Positions 9,527 through 19,109 of a stretch of DNA of 64,000 bases are shown here, piece by piece. How positions within the stretch are numbered: the stretch's first letter is position 1; the number at the start of each line of letters is the position of its first letter. Under the pieces are notes generated by a model. That model was given only the letters and a program-made list of their open reading frames with translations. It was not told the origin of the DNA and did not search any database. This DNA comes from Pediococcus inopinatus (lineage in GTDB: Bacteria; Bacillota; Bacilli; Lactobacillales; Lactobacillaceae), in assembly GCF_002982135.1 (NCBI RefSeq), contig NZ_CP019981.1, positions 992,001 through 1,056,000 on the forward strand. The letters run 5' to 3'. The translations under genes and the position numbers were made by a program.

Positions 9527-9868
9527 TTATAATTCTTCGATTTTTTGATTCTGCTGACCATTTTCGCTGCTAACATTATTGACCCGTCGTTTTAATGCGG
9601 CGTTTTCTTCGCGAAGTTCATCAATCTCTTTAGTTGCAACATCAATTTCATTACGATGTTCACGTTTTTGAGTCATAATTGTTCCCATCGAAACCAGGAA
9701 TGTAATTAAGGCGCCCGCAACTAACGACACCAAAATGACCAGGACTAGTGGCCAGTGAACTGTTGTGAATAAAAGACTGATGGGCACTTCACTCACATTA
9801 ACCACTGCAAAAGCAGCCACTAATAAGACCAAGATTAAAATTATAATAACTCGCCATTGATTTTTCAT
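9527..9868 (-). CDS. LapA family membrane protein (DUF1049)
   Basis: A 113-aa protein with two transmembrane segments (about 7-27 and 38-60: VIIILILVLLVAAFAVVNV and PLVLVILVSLVAGALITFLV) and a C-terminal cytoplasmic coiled coil (EHRNEIDVATKEIDELREEN). This is the LapA/DUF1049 layout; in E. coli LapA works with LapB in envelope lipid control, but the role in Gram-positives without LPS is unknown. It sits between the SDR gene (13 nt upstream) and recJ in the same transcription unit. Confidence 0.82.
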   Translation of the reverse strand: MKNQWRVIIILILVLLVAAFAVVNVSEVPISLLFTTVHWPLVLVILVSLVAGALITFLVSMGTIMTQKREHRNEIDVATKEIDELREENAALKRRVNNVSSENGQQNQKIEEL

Positions 9869-9880
9869 GTTTCAAATGCC

Positions 9881-10696
9881 TTACTTTCGATTAAATAATG
9901 GACTACTTGCTAAGCGATCCCCAAGGGTTGGAAACCATTCGTATCCGCGATGAATAGCTTCCATATACAGAGGCGCATTGATTTCGCGCCGTGTATAACC
10001 AACTGCATTCGTAATTTGATGGGCCACTTTTTCAGGTGACAACGCCAAGAACTTGACGCTATCAAAGTATTTACTGCTTTCAGGTGTCCTTCTAAAGAAA
10101 TTGGTATCCATCGGTCCAGGATTTACGGTGGTCACTTGAACACCAAGGGGTCGTAATTCTAACCTTAGGGCATTAGAGAAACCAATAACCGCAAACTTGG
10201 TTGCCGAATAAATTGAAGATTTGGGTGTAGCAATTTTCCCAGCTACAGAGGCAATATTAAAAATATGTCCCCTGCCACTTTTGATCATTTGTTGCGCAAT
10301 TCTTTGCGTTACATACATGAGGCCTAAAACATTTACCCGAAACATGTTTTCTGCTTTATCCATCTCAAAGTTTTGAAAGGGTTCAAAAATACCAAATCCA
10401 GCACTGTTAATCAAAACATCTACTGGACCAATGTCCTGCAAAATGTGGCTCAATTGCCGGTCAATTGCATCTGGATCTGAAACGTCAAGTTCTACAACAT
10501 AAGAATTAGTTTGAGAAATCTCTTTACACTTATCTGCTACTTTACGCAAAGCAGTTAGATTGCGGGCACATAAAACAACATTAGCCCCGCGCATAGCCAT
10601 TTCATAAGCAACTAATTTACCTAACCCACTTGATGCACCGGTAATTAAAACCAATTTACCATTCAAATCACGTAGTTCTCGTAATTTTTCTAGCAT
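9881..10696 (-). CDS. SDR family NAD(P)-dependent oxidoreductase
   Basis: About 271 aa starting at the ATG at 10696, which has GGAG 7 nt upstream; an upstream ATG adjoins the rnz stop. The classical short-chain dehydrogenase motifs are present: cofactor loop TGASSGLG, NSAG, catalytic Ser in FNIASVAG and the YSATK pair. It resembles the YqjQ/DltE type of dehydrogenase encoded next to rnz in other Firmicutes. It is cytoplasmic, substrate unknown. It is co-transcribed with rnz. Confidence 0.9.
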   Translation of the reverse strand: MLEKLRELRDLNGKLVLITGASSGLGKLVAYEMAMRGANVVLCARNLTALRKVADKCKEISQTNSYVVELDVSDPDAIDRQLSHILQDIGPVDVLINSAGFGIFEPFQNFEMDKAENMFRVNVLGLMYVTQRIAQQMIKSGRGHIFNIASVAGKIATPKSSIYSATKFAVIGFSNALRLELRPLGVQVTTVNPGPMDTNFFRRTPESSKYFDSVKFLALSPEKVAHQITNAVGYTRREINAPLYMEAIHRGYEWFPTLGDRLASSPLFNRK

Positions 10697-10711
10697 TTGA
10701 TCACTCCTCAT

Positions 10712-11638
10712 CTATTTGAGCGGAATATGAATCACATCAAAATCATGAACAACTTTTGTCGCTTTAAACACTGACTGAGCTTGTTTTTGTAGCTCATTAG
10801 CCATTTTACCAGTGTAACGAGCCGAAATATGCGTCAAAATCAACCGTTTTACATTGGCTTCTTTCGCAATTCCAGCTGCTTGAACATTAGTAGAATGATA
10901 ATAATTACGTGCCAGCTTGCTTTCATTCTTGGCAAAAGTACTTTCATGCACAAGGACATCCGCGTCTTGTGCAAGAATCGGACTGTTCTTAGTTTTTCGG
11001 GTATCTCCCAAAATGGTCACAATCCGTCCTGGTTGGGGTTTTCCCAAGTACTCTTTGCCATCGATTTTACGGCCGTCATCTAACGTCACAACTTGTCCCT
11101 GTTTCAAAAGACCGTAGAGAGGCCCTGACGGCACGTGCAGGTCTTTTAGCTTATCAACTTGGAGTTGACCGGCATGATCTTTTTCGACAATTCGATAACC
11201 AACACTTTCAATTCGATGATCCAATCTCATGAAGGATACCTTAAATTTTTCATCTTCAAAGATAACGCCCTCATCACCTAATTCAACAAAACGAATGGGG
11301 TAAGAGAGATGTGAATCAGAAACCCGCATCGCCGTTTGGACAAACTGACGGATTCCCTTGGGGCCATATATCACAAGCTCTGACTCGCCACCTTGAAACG
11401 AACGACTGCTTAGTAAGCCAGGAAGGCCAAATAAGTGATCACCATGAAGATGGGTGATGAAAATTTTGTCGATTTTTCGAGGCTTGATTGTGGTACGCAA
11501 GATTTGCTGCTGAGTGCCTTCTCCGACATCAAACAACCAAATCGAGTTGCGCTCATCTAATAACTTCAATGCTACACTTGAAACATTTCTAAATTTACCG
11601 GGAACTCCTGCTCCGGTTCCTAAAAATTCTAAATCCAT
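10712..11638 (-). CDS. rnz: Ribonuclease Z
   Basis: A 308-aa metallo-beta-lactamase fold endonuclease that removes 3' trailers of tRNA precursors lacking CCA. The zinc motif [12 protein letters not shown] (starting near residue 63), FLGTGAGVP at the N-terminus, and later [17 protein letters not shown] and LTHISARY are all present. Length is that of the bacterial short form. It is the first gene of the unit running down to apt. Two palindromes lie in the divergent region upstream (11717-11771). Confidence 0.96.
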   Translation of the reverse strand: MDLEFLGTGAGVPGKFRNVSSVALKLLDERNSIWLFDVGEGTQQQILRTTIKPRKIDKIFITHLHGDHLFGLPGLLSSRSFQGGESELVIYGPKGIRQFVQTAMRVSDSHLSYPIRFVELGDEGVIFEDEKFKVSFMRLDHRIESVGYRIVEKDHAGQLQVDKLKDLHVPSGPLYGLLKQGQVVTLDDGRKIDGKEYLGKPQPGRIVTILGDTRKTKNSPILAQDADVLVHESTFAKNESKLARNYYHSTNVQAAGIAKEANVKRLILTHISARYTGKMANELQKQAQSVFKATKVVHDFDVIHIPLK

Positions 11639-11716
11639 AACGCATCGTTCCCCATTTACTCTTGTTTTTTAAATACTACCCTAAACACCATACCACAAAT
11701 TCGCTCTAATTTGCTA

Positions 11717-11737
11717 TGTAAACTATCTTAGTTTACA
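11717..11737. promoter_or_regulatory. Perfect 21-bp palindrome, probable operator
   Basis: TGTAAACTA-N3-TAGTTTACA, a perfect 9-bp dyad, in the divergent region between rnz and the 91-aa gene. The right arm ends in TTTACA, which could act as a -35 element for the rightward genes. The binding factor is unknown. Confidence 0.6.
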
Positions 11738-11755
11738 CTTCAAATGCGATCTGTA

Positions 11756-11771
11756 ATCAATTATAATTGAT
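11756..11771. promoter_or_regulatory. 16-bp palindrome with possible -10 box
   Basis: ATCAATTATAATTGAT is a perfect 16-bp palindrome. It contains TATAAT (11762-11767), a good -10 for the gene starting at 11818, although no strong -35 lies 17 nt upstream. It could be an operator that covers the promoter. Confidence 0.45.
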
Positions 11772-11817
11772 ATTGTAATCTACAAACTAAATTCACAGGA
11801 TATAATGGAGAAGTCAA

Positions 11818-12093
11818 ATGCGTTTAATTGATTTTAATCTTTCGGTTGCTGAATTGGATCCACAATTAAAACTTTATTTCAAACCGGCTAATCACCCAGC
11901 TCTGCCTGTGTCTTCTTTGAAATTACTCGACCATTGGCTAATTGTCGAACCTGGAACAACCCCTTTAACGCTAGATCAATTTGAAACCCGTGTCCAAGCT
12001 GCTGGTGGTTCTCGTCAGCTTGCCTATTCGGACACTAACCAAGTTAAATTATTTGGTTATCAATTACGAGAACAAAAAATAATTTTAGGATAA
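11818..12093 (+). CDS. Conserved-type hypothetical protein, 91 aa
   Basis: I do not recognise this protein. It is 91 aa, starts with MRLIDFNLSVAELDPQLKLY, has no signal peptide or membrane segment, and reads as a small alpha/beta cytoplasmic protein. The ATG has GGAGAAG upstream. It is followed after 15 nt by a lipoprotein gene on the same strand, with a weak ribosome binding site for the latter, so the two are probably co-transcribed. The two palindromes upstream suggest specific regulation. No function is proposed. Confidence 0.8.
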   Translation: MRLIDFNLSVAELDPQLKLYFKPANHPALPVSSLKLLDHWLIVEPGTTPLTLDQFETRVQAAGGSRQLAYSDTNQVKLFGYQLREQKIILG

Positions 12094-12108
12094 GTGTGAA
12101 TAAAAACA

Positions 12109-12894
12109 ATGAAAAAAACCATCGTATTTCTTTTCCTTGCAACTTTATTTTTAGGTGGATGCGCCTCGCAAGGCACAGATTCCCATTATCAAAGCAAGGG
12201 AAAAACAACTTTTACCAATCAAAACAAGGACGTGCATAAAAAATCTAGCTCAGCAAGTTCCAAAAAAAGTTCTACAGACTTGAGCTCGACTGAAAGTAGT
12301 AGTAGCGCCAGTAGCGCCAAAAAATCTTCCAGCTATCGCGTGCCAACGAAGATAAAGAAAAGCGCCAACTATATTTCCCATGGTTATCTTACTAAGCCTA
12401 AGCAGTTCTCTTATGATAGCTTCGGAACAAAATTAACCTTGGATAAATATAAAAAATCAGACCAAGTCATTATCAACCGGCCATTGCGTTATCAAATTAG
12501 CCAAGTACGTCTATTGAAAAATGAGGCCAAAACCAAGAAAGCAAAACAAGTAGTCGCTACGGCTTTTAACAATACAGATATCACCAATCCTTATTATACC
12601 TTGCAGTTAAAATACACGATTAAAAACGAAAGTAGCCAAACAGTCATTATTGGTGGTCTAAATTACGTAAAGCTTTCTAATAGCTATGCGGGAACCCCAC
12701 TCAGTAATATGGTAGATAGCGCTGCCGGTAAAAAACTGGCCGCGGGCAAAACCCTAAGTACCAATGTCGTCGTCCTTGTCCCGGCGTCTCTAGTTCATAC
12801 GCTAAATAATTGCACCATTCAATTTTCTAGCGCCTATAGCGTAAATGGTAAGAGTCTTTCAAAAGATTCACTCGATTCAAAAATCACTTTTTAA
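12109..12894 (+). CDS. Putative lipoprotein
   Basis: A 261-aa secreted lipoprotein. Residues 1-17 are a signal peptide ending in the lipobox LGGC (Cys18). A Ser/Lys-rich linker (about 45-85) follows, then a C-terminal domain of about 150 residues with alternating beta-strand character (TLQLKYTIKNES...), reminiscent of the DUF4352-like immunoglobulin-type domains of Firmicutes lipoproteins; that assignment is tentative. It would be anchored on the outer face of the membrane. It is convergent with the oatA-like gene and separated from it by a terminator. Function unknown. Confidence 0.85.
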   Translation: MKKTIVFLFLATLFLGGCASQGTDSHYQSKGKTTFTNQNKDVHKKSSSASSKKSSTDLSSTESSSSASSAKKSSSYRVPTKIKKSANYISHGYLTKPKQFSYDSFGTKLTLDKYKKSDQVIINRPLRYQISQVRLLKNEAKTKKAKQVVATAFNNTDITNPYYTLQLKYTIKNESSQTVIIGGLNYVKLSNSYAGTPLSNMVDSAAGKKLAAGKTLSTNVVVLVPASLVHTLNNCTIQFSSAYSVNGKSLSKDSLDSKITF

Positions 12895-12900
12895 ATAATT

Positions 12901-12974
12901 AAAAAAGTCCAATTTACCACTTCTCATATGTTGCAGTGCAACACAACGAGATAGTTTGTAAACTGGACTTTTTA
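12901..12974. terminator. Bidirectional terminator with nested hairpin
   Basis: Outer arms AAAAAAGTCCA (12901-12911) and TGGACTTTTT (12963-12972) enclose a nested small hairpin GTTGC-AGT-GCAAC (12930-12942). It lies between the convergent lipoprotein and acyltransferase genes. Confidence 0.8.
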
Positions 12975-12975
12975 T

Positions 12976-14979
12976 TTAATTTGTACTTCCGTAACCCACG
13001 ATTGCTTTAGTAATCAATGAGGTATATTCTTTGCTTCCTTCGATATTTGGATGCACATGATCTTCATAGAACCAATCAGCATTATTCTGACTAGCTCCAT
13101 ACCAATCAACTATATGAACATTTTTATACTTTTTAGCTGCATCTGCTATTTCATCATTAACTTGCGACTCCCAATTTTGAGTTGGAACATGGACATTTAC
13201 CCAGAATATCTGGCGCTTAGTTCCAATAATAGAAACAATCGATTTCACTTGTTCACTAGTAAAAGGACCGTTTGTTCCTAAATTAAGCAAAACATTACTG
13301 CTCAACGTTCCTTGTGACTTCATCTGATTCAATATATCAGCGGCTTGGTACACTTGACGACCAACCTTGGCTGAAATATAAGCTGTTGGAAAGACTTCTT
13401 GTAAATCATCAGAAGTATCCGCCATAATTGAATCACCAATTCCAGTAACAGACATCTTTTCAGCAATTTTAACTTCTGAAGGCTGTAGGCCATATTTCGT
13501 TTTAATTGCTGTTTCCTTGTCATTCAATTTAATTGATTTTTCTTTTTTTAATTTTGCTACTTCTTCAGCGTGCTGCTTTTTCTTTTCTGCAGCTTCCTTT
13601 TGAGCTTTCAAAGCTTTATCATTTTGCTTTTTTGATTTTTTATTGTTTTTCGTAATATTAAGCTGTAAGGCACTGTGTTGACTACCATTGTTATTTGAGC
13701 CATTCACAATTCCAACAACCGCAATTGCAAGCACTGCCACAACTGGAATAACTAAAAGGCGTCCTTTTTTGTGCTTTTTAAACATAATCCCTAACCCCCG
13801 TAATGGATGCATGTAATCAAAATGAGCTAACGGTGTTTCAATAAATCGATAGGACAAGTCACTAATTACCACAATAATGGCTGCCTCTGCTAGTGCATTC
13901 CATAACGGATGAGCAGCAATGTTCACAATGGCTTTTTCATAAAAAATCATTACCGGAAATTGATACAGATAAATACCGTAACTCCGTTTTCCAATCCAAG
14001 CAAAGACTGGGTTAGTAAACCATTTATTAAAACTTGCACCTGGGTGGGCAATAACGGCAACTAAGATTATAGAAAAAATAGAAAAGATAAGCATTCCACC
14101 GCGATAAGCAAAACTCTCAGTCCCGCTTAACTCAAACGCCATCCAGACAATAACCCCTAGCGAAACCAAACCAAGCAGATTTAAGAACCACCGCCCCCGG
14201 TTATTCAAATTGGGATTAAGATGCGTTGAAGGCCAAAAGAACGCCAATGCTGCTCCTAATAGGTAAGGTGTCATCCGCGTATCAGACCCATAATAGACAC
14301 GATTGGTATTGCTTGGATCATAAAGAATCATCATTAGCAAAGCAGACACAATTGCTAGTCCAGCTAAAATACCCAAAATGTGACTACGATTTCTGAAAGT
14401 AAATAACAACGCAATCATCACAATTGGCCAAATAAAGTAGTATTGACCGATAACAGACAAATACCATAAATGGGTAAACGGTGATTCGCCATTATAGCGA
14501 TCAAAATACGATTGTCCGTTTCCAATCTGCCACCAATTATAAACAAATAGAAGATTGGTCCATAAAATACTCTTAATATGCGTCAGCAAGTTTTGTGCAA
14601 ACAAAGTCATGTATGCCGTACTTGCAACTAAGATAACTACCAAAGTCGGATAAAGTCTTTTCAACCGACGTCCGTAAAATGACCATATTTTAATTGAGCC
14701 ATTTTGATCCCATTCTTGAACAAATAAATCGGTAATTAAGTATCCCGAAATCGCGAAAAAAATCGGAACTCCCAAATAGCCACCCTTCATGTCATAAGGG
14801 AGTAAATGATACAAAATAACGCCAAGTAGCGCAAGGACTCGCAGTCCATCAAACCCAGATATGTATCGGCTATGTTTCAGCCGTTTTCCATGAGTTTCAT
14901 TTACTGGTTTTTCATTCTTTTGAAGTGCACTTCTTTTTGATCTGGATTTCCCCACAGAAGTTGTCTTTTCTAAATCCAT
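12976..14979 (-). CDS. Acyltransferase with SGNH domain (OatA-like peptidoglycan O-acetyltransferase)
   Basis: About 667 aa from the ATG at 14979 (GAGG 7 nt upstream). The N-terminal half is an acyltransferase-3 domain with about ten membrane helices (starting GFDGLRVLALLGVILYHLLP), the C-terminal part an extracellular SGNH hydrolase domain with GIGDSIM (catalytic Ser) and the DHVHPN block (catalytic Asp/His), joined by a Lys-rich coiled linker. This is the OatA layout, which adds O-acetyl groups to MurNAc or GlcNAc and confers lysozyme resistance; which sugar is modified cannot be told. It lies 20 nt downstream of obg on the same strand. Confidence 0.9.
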   Translation of the reverse strand: MDLEKTTSVGKSRSKRSALQKNEKPVNETHGKRLKHSRYISGFDGLRVLALLGVILYHLLPYDMKGGYLGVPIFFAISGYLITDLFVQEWDQNGSIKIWSFYGRRLKRLYPTLVVILVASTAYMTLFAQNLLTHIKSILWTNLLFVYNWWQIGNGQSYFDRYNGESPFTHLWYLSVIGQYYFIWPIVMIALLFTFRNRSHILGILAGLAIVSALLMMILYDPSNTNRVYYGSDTRMTPYLLGAALAFFWPSTHLNPNLNNRGRWFLNLLGLVSLGVIVWMAFELSGTESFAYRGGMLIFSIFSIILVAVIAHPGASFNKWFTNPVFAWIGKRSYGIYLYQFPVMIFYEKAIVNIAAHPLWNALAEAAIIVVISDLSYRFIETPLAHFDYMHPLRGLGIMFKKHKKGRLLVIPVVAVLAIAVVGIVNGSNNNGSQHSALQLNITKNNKKSKKQNDKALKAQKEAAEKKKQHAEEVAKLKKEKSIKLNDKETAIKTKYGLQPSEVKIAEKMSVTGIGDSIMADTSDDLQEVFPTAYISAKVGRQVYQAADILNQMKSQGTLSSNVLLNLGTNGPFTSEQVKSIVSIIGTKRQIFWVNVHVPTQNWESQVNDEIADAAKKYKNVHIVDWYGASQNNADWFYEDHVHPNIEGSKEYTSLITKAIVGYGSTN

Positions 14980-14999
14980 ATGCATCCCTCTATAATCGT

Positions 15000-16295
15000 T
15001 TAATCAACGAATTCAAATGTGAAATCTAGAATACGAACTGAATCACCATTCTTTATGCCAGCCTTACGGAGTGCATCATCAACACCCATCCCGCGCATCT
15101 GACGAGCAAATCTAACGATGCTGTCATCATGTTCCGTATTCGTCATCTTAAATAACTTTTCAAGCTTCTCACCAGCGAGAACCCATGTGCCATCCTCATC
15201 TTGTTCAACTGTAAATGGTTGTTTTGGCTCGTAAGCGTACGTAACAGAACCATCGGAAACAACTGGTGCCGGAATTGGATCTGGTGTGCTTTCAAGCACG
15301 TCTGCTGTATGTTGCATTAAAGGCTCAAGTCCTTTATGCGTAACAGCAGAAATCGGAAAAATATCTGGTGAGTCAGTTTCTTTGGTTGATTCGCGAATTT
15401 TCTTTTCAAATTTCTTTAAATTATCTTCAGCATTGGGCATATCCATCTTAGTTGGCACAATGATCTGACGGCGGTTAATCAAATCTGGATCATATTTACT
15501 CAGCTCTTGATTAATTTTTTGATAGCTGTCAAACGGATCTTCTTCTTCAACACCACTCATATCTACTAAGTGCAATAAAACTTTTGTTCGTTCTACGTGA
15601 CGAAGAAATTCGAAGCCTAGGCCAATTCCTTGTGAAGCACCTTCAATTAATCCAGGAATATCAGCAATTACGAAGTCTCGTCCATCATCTAATCGGACCA
15701 TGCCAAGGTTAGGAACTAAGGTTGTAAAATGATATTCGGCAATTTTAGGCTTAGCACTTGTAACTACTGACAATAAGGTTGATTTTCCAACAGATGGAAA
15801 ACCAAGGAGCCCAACATCAGCAAGAACTCTAAGTTCTAACTGAATACTTCTTTCTTGCCCTGGTTCCCCATTTTCTGCAATTTCAGGAGCCGGATTTTTG
15901 GGACTTGCAAAATGAATGTTACCACGACCACCACGACCACCTTTTGCAATGACAAGTTCTTCATCGTTATCTACTAAATCGCCAATTACTTCACCGGTTT
16001 CTGTATCTTTAACGATGGTTCCCCCTGGGACATTAATCACATAATCTCTAGCACTACGGCCGGTCATTTGTTTATTCATTCCGTTACTACCAGAAGGCGC
16101 TTTAAACTTACGTTGGTAACGAAAATCCATTAACGTTCTCATTCCTGAATCAACTTTTAGAATGACATCGCCACCGCGGCCGCCATCACCACCGGCTGGT
16201 CCACCATTAGGCACAAACTTTTCACGACGGAAAGCAACGATTCCGTTTCCACCGTTCCCAGCCTTTATATTAATTTTAACTTGATCAACAAACAT
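15000..16295 (-). CDS. obgE: GTPase Obg/CgtA
   Basis: About 431 aa from the ATG at 16295 (GGAG 6 nt upstream; a TTG at 16307 is in frame but overlaps this site). The glycine-rich Obg fold starts with [14 protein letters not shown], then comes the G domain with GFPSVGKST (about 165-173) and DIPGLIEGA, and a C-terminal OCT domain (about 350-428). Obg is an essential ribosome-associated GTPase involved in 50S assembly and the stringent response. The oatA-like gene follows closely. Confidence 0.97.
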   Translation of the reverse strand: MFVDQVKINIKAGNGGNGIVAFRREKFVPNGGPAGGDGGRGGDVILKVDSGMRTLMDFRYQRKFKAPSGSNGMNKQMTGRSARDYVINVPGGTIVKDTETGEVIGDLVDNDEELVIAKGGRGGRGNIHFASPKNPAPEIAENGEPGQERSIQLELRVLADVGLLGFPSVGKSTLLSVVTSAKPKIAEYHFTTLVPNLGMVRLDDGRDFVIADIPGLIEGASQGIGLGFEFLRHVERTKVLLHLVDMSGVEEEDPFDSYQKINQELSKYDPDLINRRQIIVPTKMDMPNAEDNLKKFEKKIRESTKETDSPDIFPISAVTHKGLEPLMQHTADVLESTPDPIPAPVVSDGSVTYAYEPKQPFTVEQDEDGTWVLAGEKLEKLFKMTNTEHDDSIVRFARQMRGMGVDDALRKAGIKNGDSVRILDFTFEFVD

Positions 16296-16416
16296 ATTTT
16301 TCTCCAATGCTATCTAGCTTGACTTGTTGTTACGAATACTCTTATTTTAGCAGAGAATCGCCCTAAATTATACTATTTATTAAACCCGTCTACTTATTTT
16401 GAATTAAGGTCTAAAA

Positions 16417-18207
16417 TTACTTAGTTTTTGCTGCTCCATTCAGTGAAATTTTGATTGTTTTAGCAACATTTTCTGGAATCCCTAATTTCTGAAGATCAGC
16501 AATCGTTGCCTCAGAAATGTGTTTCATTGAGCCAAATTTACGTAATAACTTGTTGCGCGTCTTTGGCCCTACCCCCGCAATATCATCTAGTCGGGAACTT
16601 AAGGAGTGCTTTGTGTGTACTTGACGATGAAATGTAATCGCAAACCGATGCACTTCATCTTGAATTCGTTGAACCAAATAAAATCCCTGGCTCTTAGGAT
16701 CCAGTGCAACATGCCGATCATCTGGTCCAAACAATAAATCTGCAGTCTTATGTTTATCATTTTTAACCATTCCAGCAACTGGAATTTGTAAGTTTAGTTC
16801 ATTTACTAAAATGTCTTTCACAGCATTGAGCTGAATCTCCCCGCCATCCATTAAGATCAAGTCCGGCATTGGTTGATGCTCTTTTAATAACCTCGTATAA
16901 CGGCGACGAATCACTTCTCTGGTACTTGCCGCTTCGTCCGCATGATCTACGGTAGTAAGTTTATATTTACGATACATCTTTTTATCTGGTTGCCCATCCG
17001 TAAAAACGACCAAAGCTGAGACTAAATCAGTTCCTTGAATATGTGAATGGTCAAAAGCTTCAATCTGATGACCCTCTGGAATTCCCAATGCGTCGGTAAT
17101 CTCTTTCATAGCACCAACTGTTTTAGAATCGTCTAACTCCAACAAACGAAATTTCTCTTCTAAGGTAATTTTGGCATTCTCTTTGGCAAGATGCATTAAA
17201 TCACGTTTTTGTCCTCGTTGTGGTGTTCGAACCGGGATTTTTAAAATATCGCTCATCACTTGATTGTCCAACCCGGCCGGCACAAGAACCTCGTTAGGTA
17301 ATAAATTATTCTTTTGATTATAAAATTGCAAGATAAATGTCGTCAATTCTTCTGTTGCCGTGCTAACAACGGGAAAAAGTCGTTTTTCTCGTTTCATGAG
17401 TCGTGCTTGGCGAATAAAAAATACCTGAATTGATAACCACCCTTTATCAATGTAGAAATTAAACAGATCTCTAGGCGTATGATCATTAGAAATGATTTTT
17501 TGCTTCTCGACTGTTACTTCAATGTAGTGAATCTGATCCCGAATATCCGCAGCTCTTTCAAACTCTAAATCTTGAGCTGCTTCATTCATTTTGGTAGTCA
17601 ACTGTTTCTTAACAGTTTTCACATTGCCATTTAGAAATGACTTAATCCGGGTAATTTGCTTAGCATAAGCTTCTTCAGGCACTGTTTTAAAACAGACTCC
17701 CAAACATTGACCCATATGATAGTACAAACACGGACGGTGCTGAAATCCATTGCAACGCCGCAGTGGATAAACCTTTTGTAAGAAGTTCAAAGTTTCTTCG
17801 GCAGCATAAACATTAGGATATGGTCCAAAATAATAAGCCCCATCTTTTTTTAGATCTCCAGAGATAATCATTTGGGGATCCCGCTCATTAGTAATTTTTA
17901 TATACGGATACCCAGTGCCTCGTTTTAATTTGATATTAAAATAAGGTTGATACTTTTGAATTAAGGTAATTTCTAGCAAAAATGCTTCTTTATCACTAGA
18001 AGTCACAATATAATCAAAATCCGCAATTTCGGAAACCAGCCGCGCAGTCTTGCCATCATGCGAACTCTTAAAATAAGAGCGCACCCGGTTCTTTAGATTT
18101 TTAGCCTTTCCGACATAAATAATCTGACTATTAATATTCTTCATCTGATAACAGCCCGGTAAATCTGGTAACAAAGCTAACTTATGTTCAATATGTTCTG
18201 ACGCCAA
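16417..18207 (-). CDS. uvrC: Excinuclease ABC subunit C
   Basis: A 596-aa nucleotide excision repair nuclease. It starts at a TTG with GGAGGTG 7 nt upstream. Domains in order: GIY-YIG nuclease (GCYQMKN...IIYVGKAKNLKNRV, about 18-95), UVR/UvrB-interaction motif (about 200-235), the RNase H-like endonuclease domain (EAFDHSHIQGTD, DGGEIQL), and C-terminal helix-hairpin-helix repeats (IAGVGPKTRNKLLRKFGS). It makes both incisions around bulky lesions with UvrA/UvrB, which are not in the window. Full length for the family; own promoter at 18247-18275. Confidence 0.97.
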   Translation of the reverse strand: MASEHIEHKLALLPDLPGCYQMKNINSQIIYVGKAKNLKNRVRSYFKSSHDGKTARLVSEIADFDYIVTSSDKEAFLLEITLIQKYQPYFNIKLKRGTGYPYIKITNERDPQMIISGDLKKDGAYYFGPYPNVYAAEETLNFLQKVYPLRRCNGFQHRPCLYYHMGQCLGVCFKTVPEEAYAKQITRIKSFLNGNVKTVKKQLTTKMNEAAQDLEFERAADIRDQIHYIEVTVEKQKIISNDHTPRDLFNFYIDKGWLSIQVFFIRQARLMKREKRLFPVVSTATEELTTFILQFYNQKNNLLPNEVLVPAGLDNQVMSDILKIPVRTPQRGQKRDLMHLAKENAKITLEEKFRLLELDDSKTVGAMKEITDALGIPEGHQIEAFDHSHIQGTDLVSALVVFTDGQPDKKMYRKYKLTTVDHADEAASTREVIRRRYTRLLKEHQPMPDLILMDGGEIQLNAVKDILVNELNLQIPVAGMVKNDKHKTADLLFGPDDRHVALDPKSQGFYLVQRIQDEVHRFAITFHRQVHTKHSLSSRLDDIAGVGPKTRNKLLRKFGSMKHISEATIADLQKLGIPENVAKTIKISLNGAAKTK

Positions 18208-18246
18208 CTGGTTTCACCTCCCCGGATAATGTAAATAACTTGTAAC

Positions 18247-18275
18247 ATTATACCGCCTTTTAGAGGCAGTCGCAA
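18247..18275 (-). promoter_or_regulatory. uvrC promoter
   Basis: Minus-strand -35 TTGCGA (18270-18275), 17-nt spacer, -10 TATAAT (18247-18252). The spacer contains the short inverted repeat GCCT...AGGC. I saw no LexA-type box. Confidence 0.75.
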
Positions 18276-18310
18276 ACAAAAAGCAAACGTACATTCGGAC
18301 TCTAATTATA

Positions 18311-18352
18311 AAAACATCCGCAGCAATTTTTGTTTTGTGCGGATGCTTTTTT
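18311..18352 (-). terminator. Terminator of the amino acid ABC transporter operon
   Basis: Minus-strand arms GCATCCGCA and TGCGGATGT followed by a T run, just downstream of the ATPase stop codon. Confidence 0.85.
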
Positions 18353-18365
18353 AAATCTATTAAGT

Positions 18366-19109
18366 TTACTGCATAAGAACCTTTGAAAGAAAATCTTGAG
18401 CACGTTCTGTTTGTGGATGGTCAAAGAAATCTTCTGGAGTGCCTTTTTCTTGAATGTAGCCCCCATCCATAAACCAAACTTGGTCGGCAACGGAACGAGC
18501 AAATCCCATTTCATGGGTAACTACTACCATCGTCATGCCGGCTTTAGCCAAATCCTTCATAACTTGTAAAACGTCACCAACCATTTCAGGATCTAGCGCG
18601 GAAGTTGGCTCATCGAAGAGCATAACTTCAGGTTCCATTGCTAAAGCACGTGCAATGGCCACTCGTTGCTGCTGACCACCTGATAAACTACTTGGGTAGA
18701 CAGAACCTTTGTCGGACAGTCCAACCTGTGCCAAGAGCTTCTGTGCAGTTTCTGTAGCTTGTTCATCAGTTAAATTTTTAACTTTCATGGGTGCTAATTT
18801 GAGGTTGTCTAAAACCGTCATATTGGGAAATAAATTAAAGCTTTGAAAAACCATTCCCATTTTTTCACGCAATTCATCTAGCTGTTTTTCTTTCAATGTG
18901 GTCAAATCAGTTCCTTCAAACAAAATATGCCCATCACTAGGATGTTCCAATAACGTTAAGCAACGCAGGAAGGTACTTTTCCCGGCTCCTGAGGGTCCAA
19001 TCACACAAATTACTTGGCCCTTTTTCACTGTTTCTGAAATATCTTTCAGAACTTCTGTTTCATGATATTTTTTATTTAAATTTTGAATGTCTAAAATATT
19101 AGTTGGCAT
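18366..19109 (-). CDS. Amino acid ABC transporter ATP-binding protein (GlnQ-like)
   Basis: A 247-aa ABC ATPase of the polar amino acid uptake family. Walker [10 protein letters not shown] (about 37-45), signature [15 protein letters not shown] and Walker [15 protein letters not shown] are intact. It should drive import of a polar amino acid such as glutamine, glutamate, cystine or arginine; specificity cannot be read from the ATPase. The start overlaps the 3' end of the fused binding-protein/permease gene by 11 nt, so the two form one operon and one complete transporter. Confidence 0.95.
   Translation of the reverse strand: MPTNILDIQNLNKKYHETEVLKDISETVKKGQVICVIGPSGAGKSTFLRCLTLLEHPSDGHILFEGTDLTTLKEKQLDELREKMGMVFQSFNLFPNMTVLDNLKLAPMKVKNLTDEQATETAQKLLAQVGLSDKGSVYPSSLSGGQQQRVAIARALAMEPEVMLFDEPTSALDPEMVGDVLQVMKDLAKAGMTMVVVTHEMGFARSVADQVWFMDGGYIQEKGTPEDFFDHPQTERAQDFLSKVLMQ

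Noticed and set aside
11800-11805. TATAAT just before the 91-aa gene
   Set aside because: It lies 12 nt before the start codon and abuts the ribosome binding site, too close to serve as the -10 of this gene.
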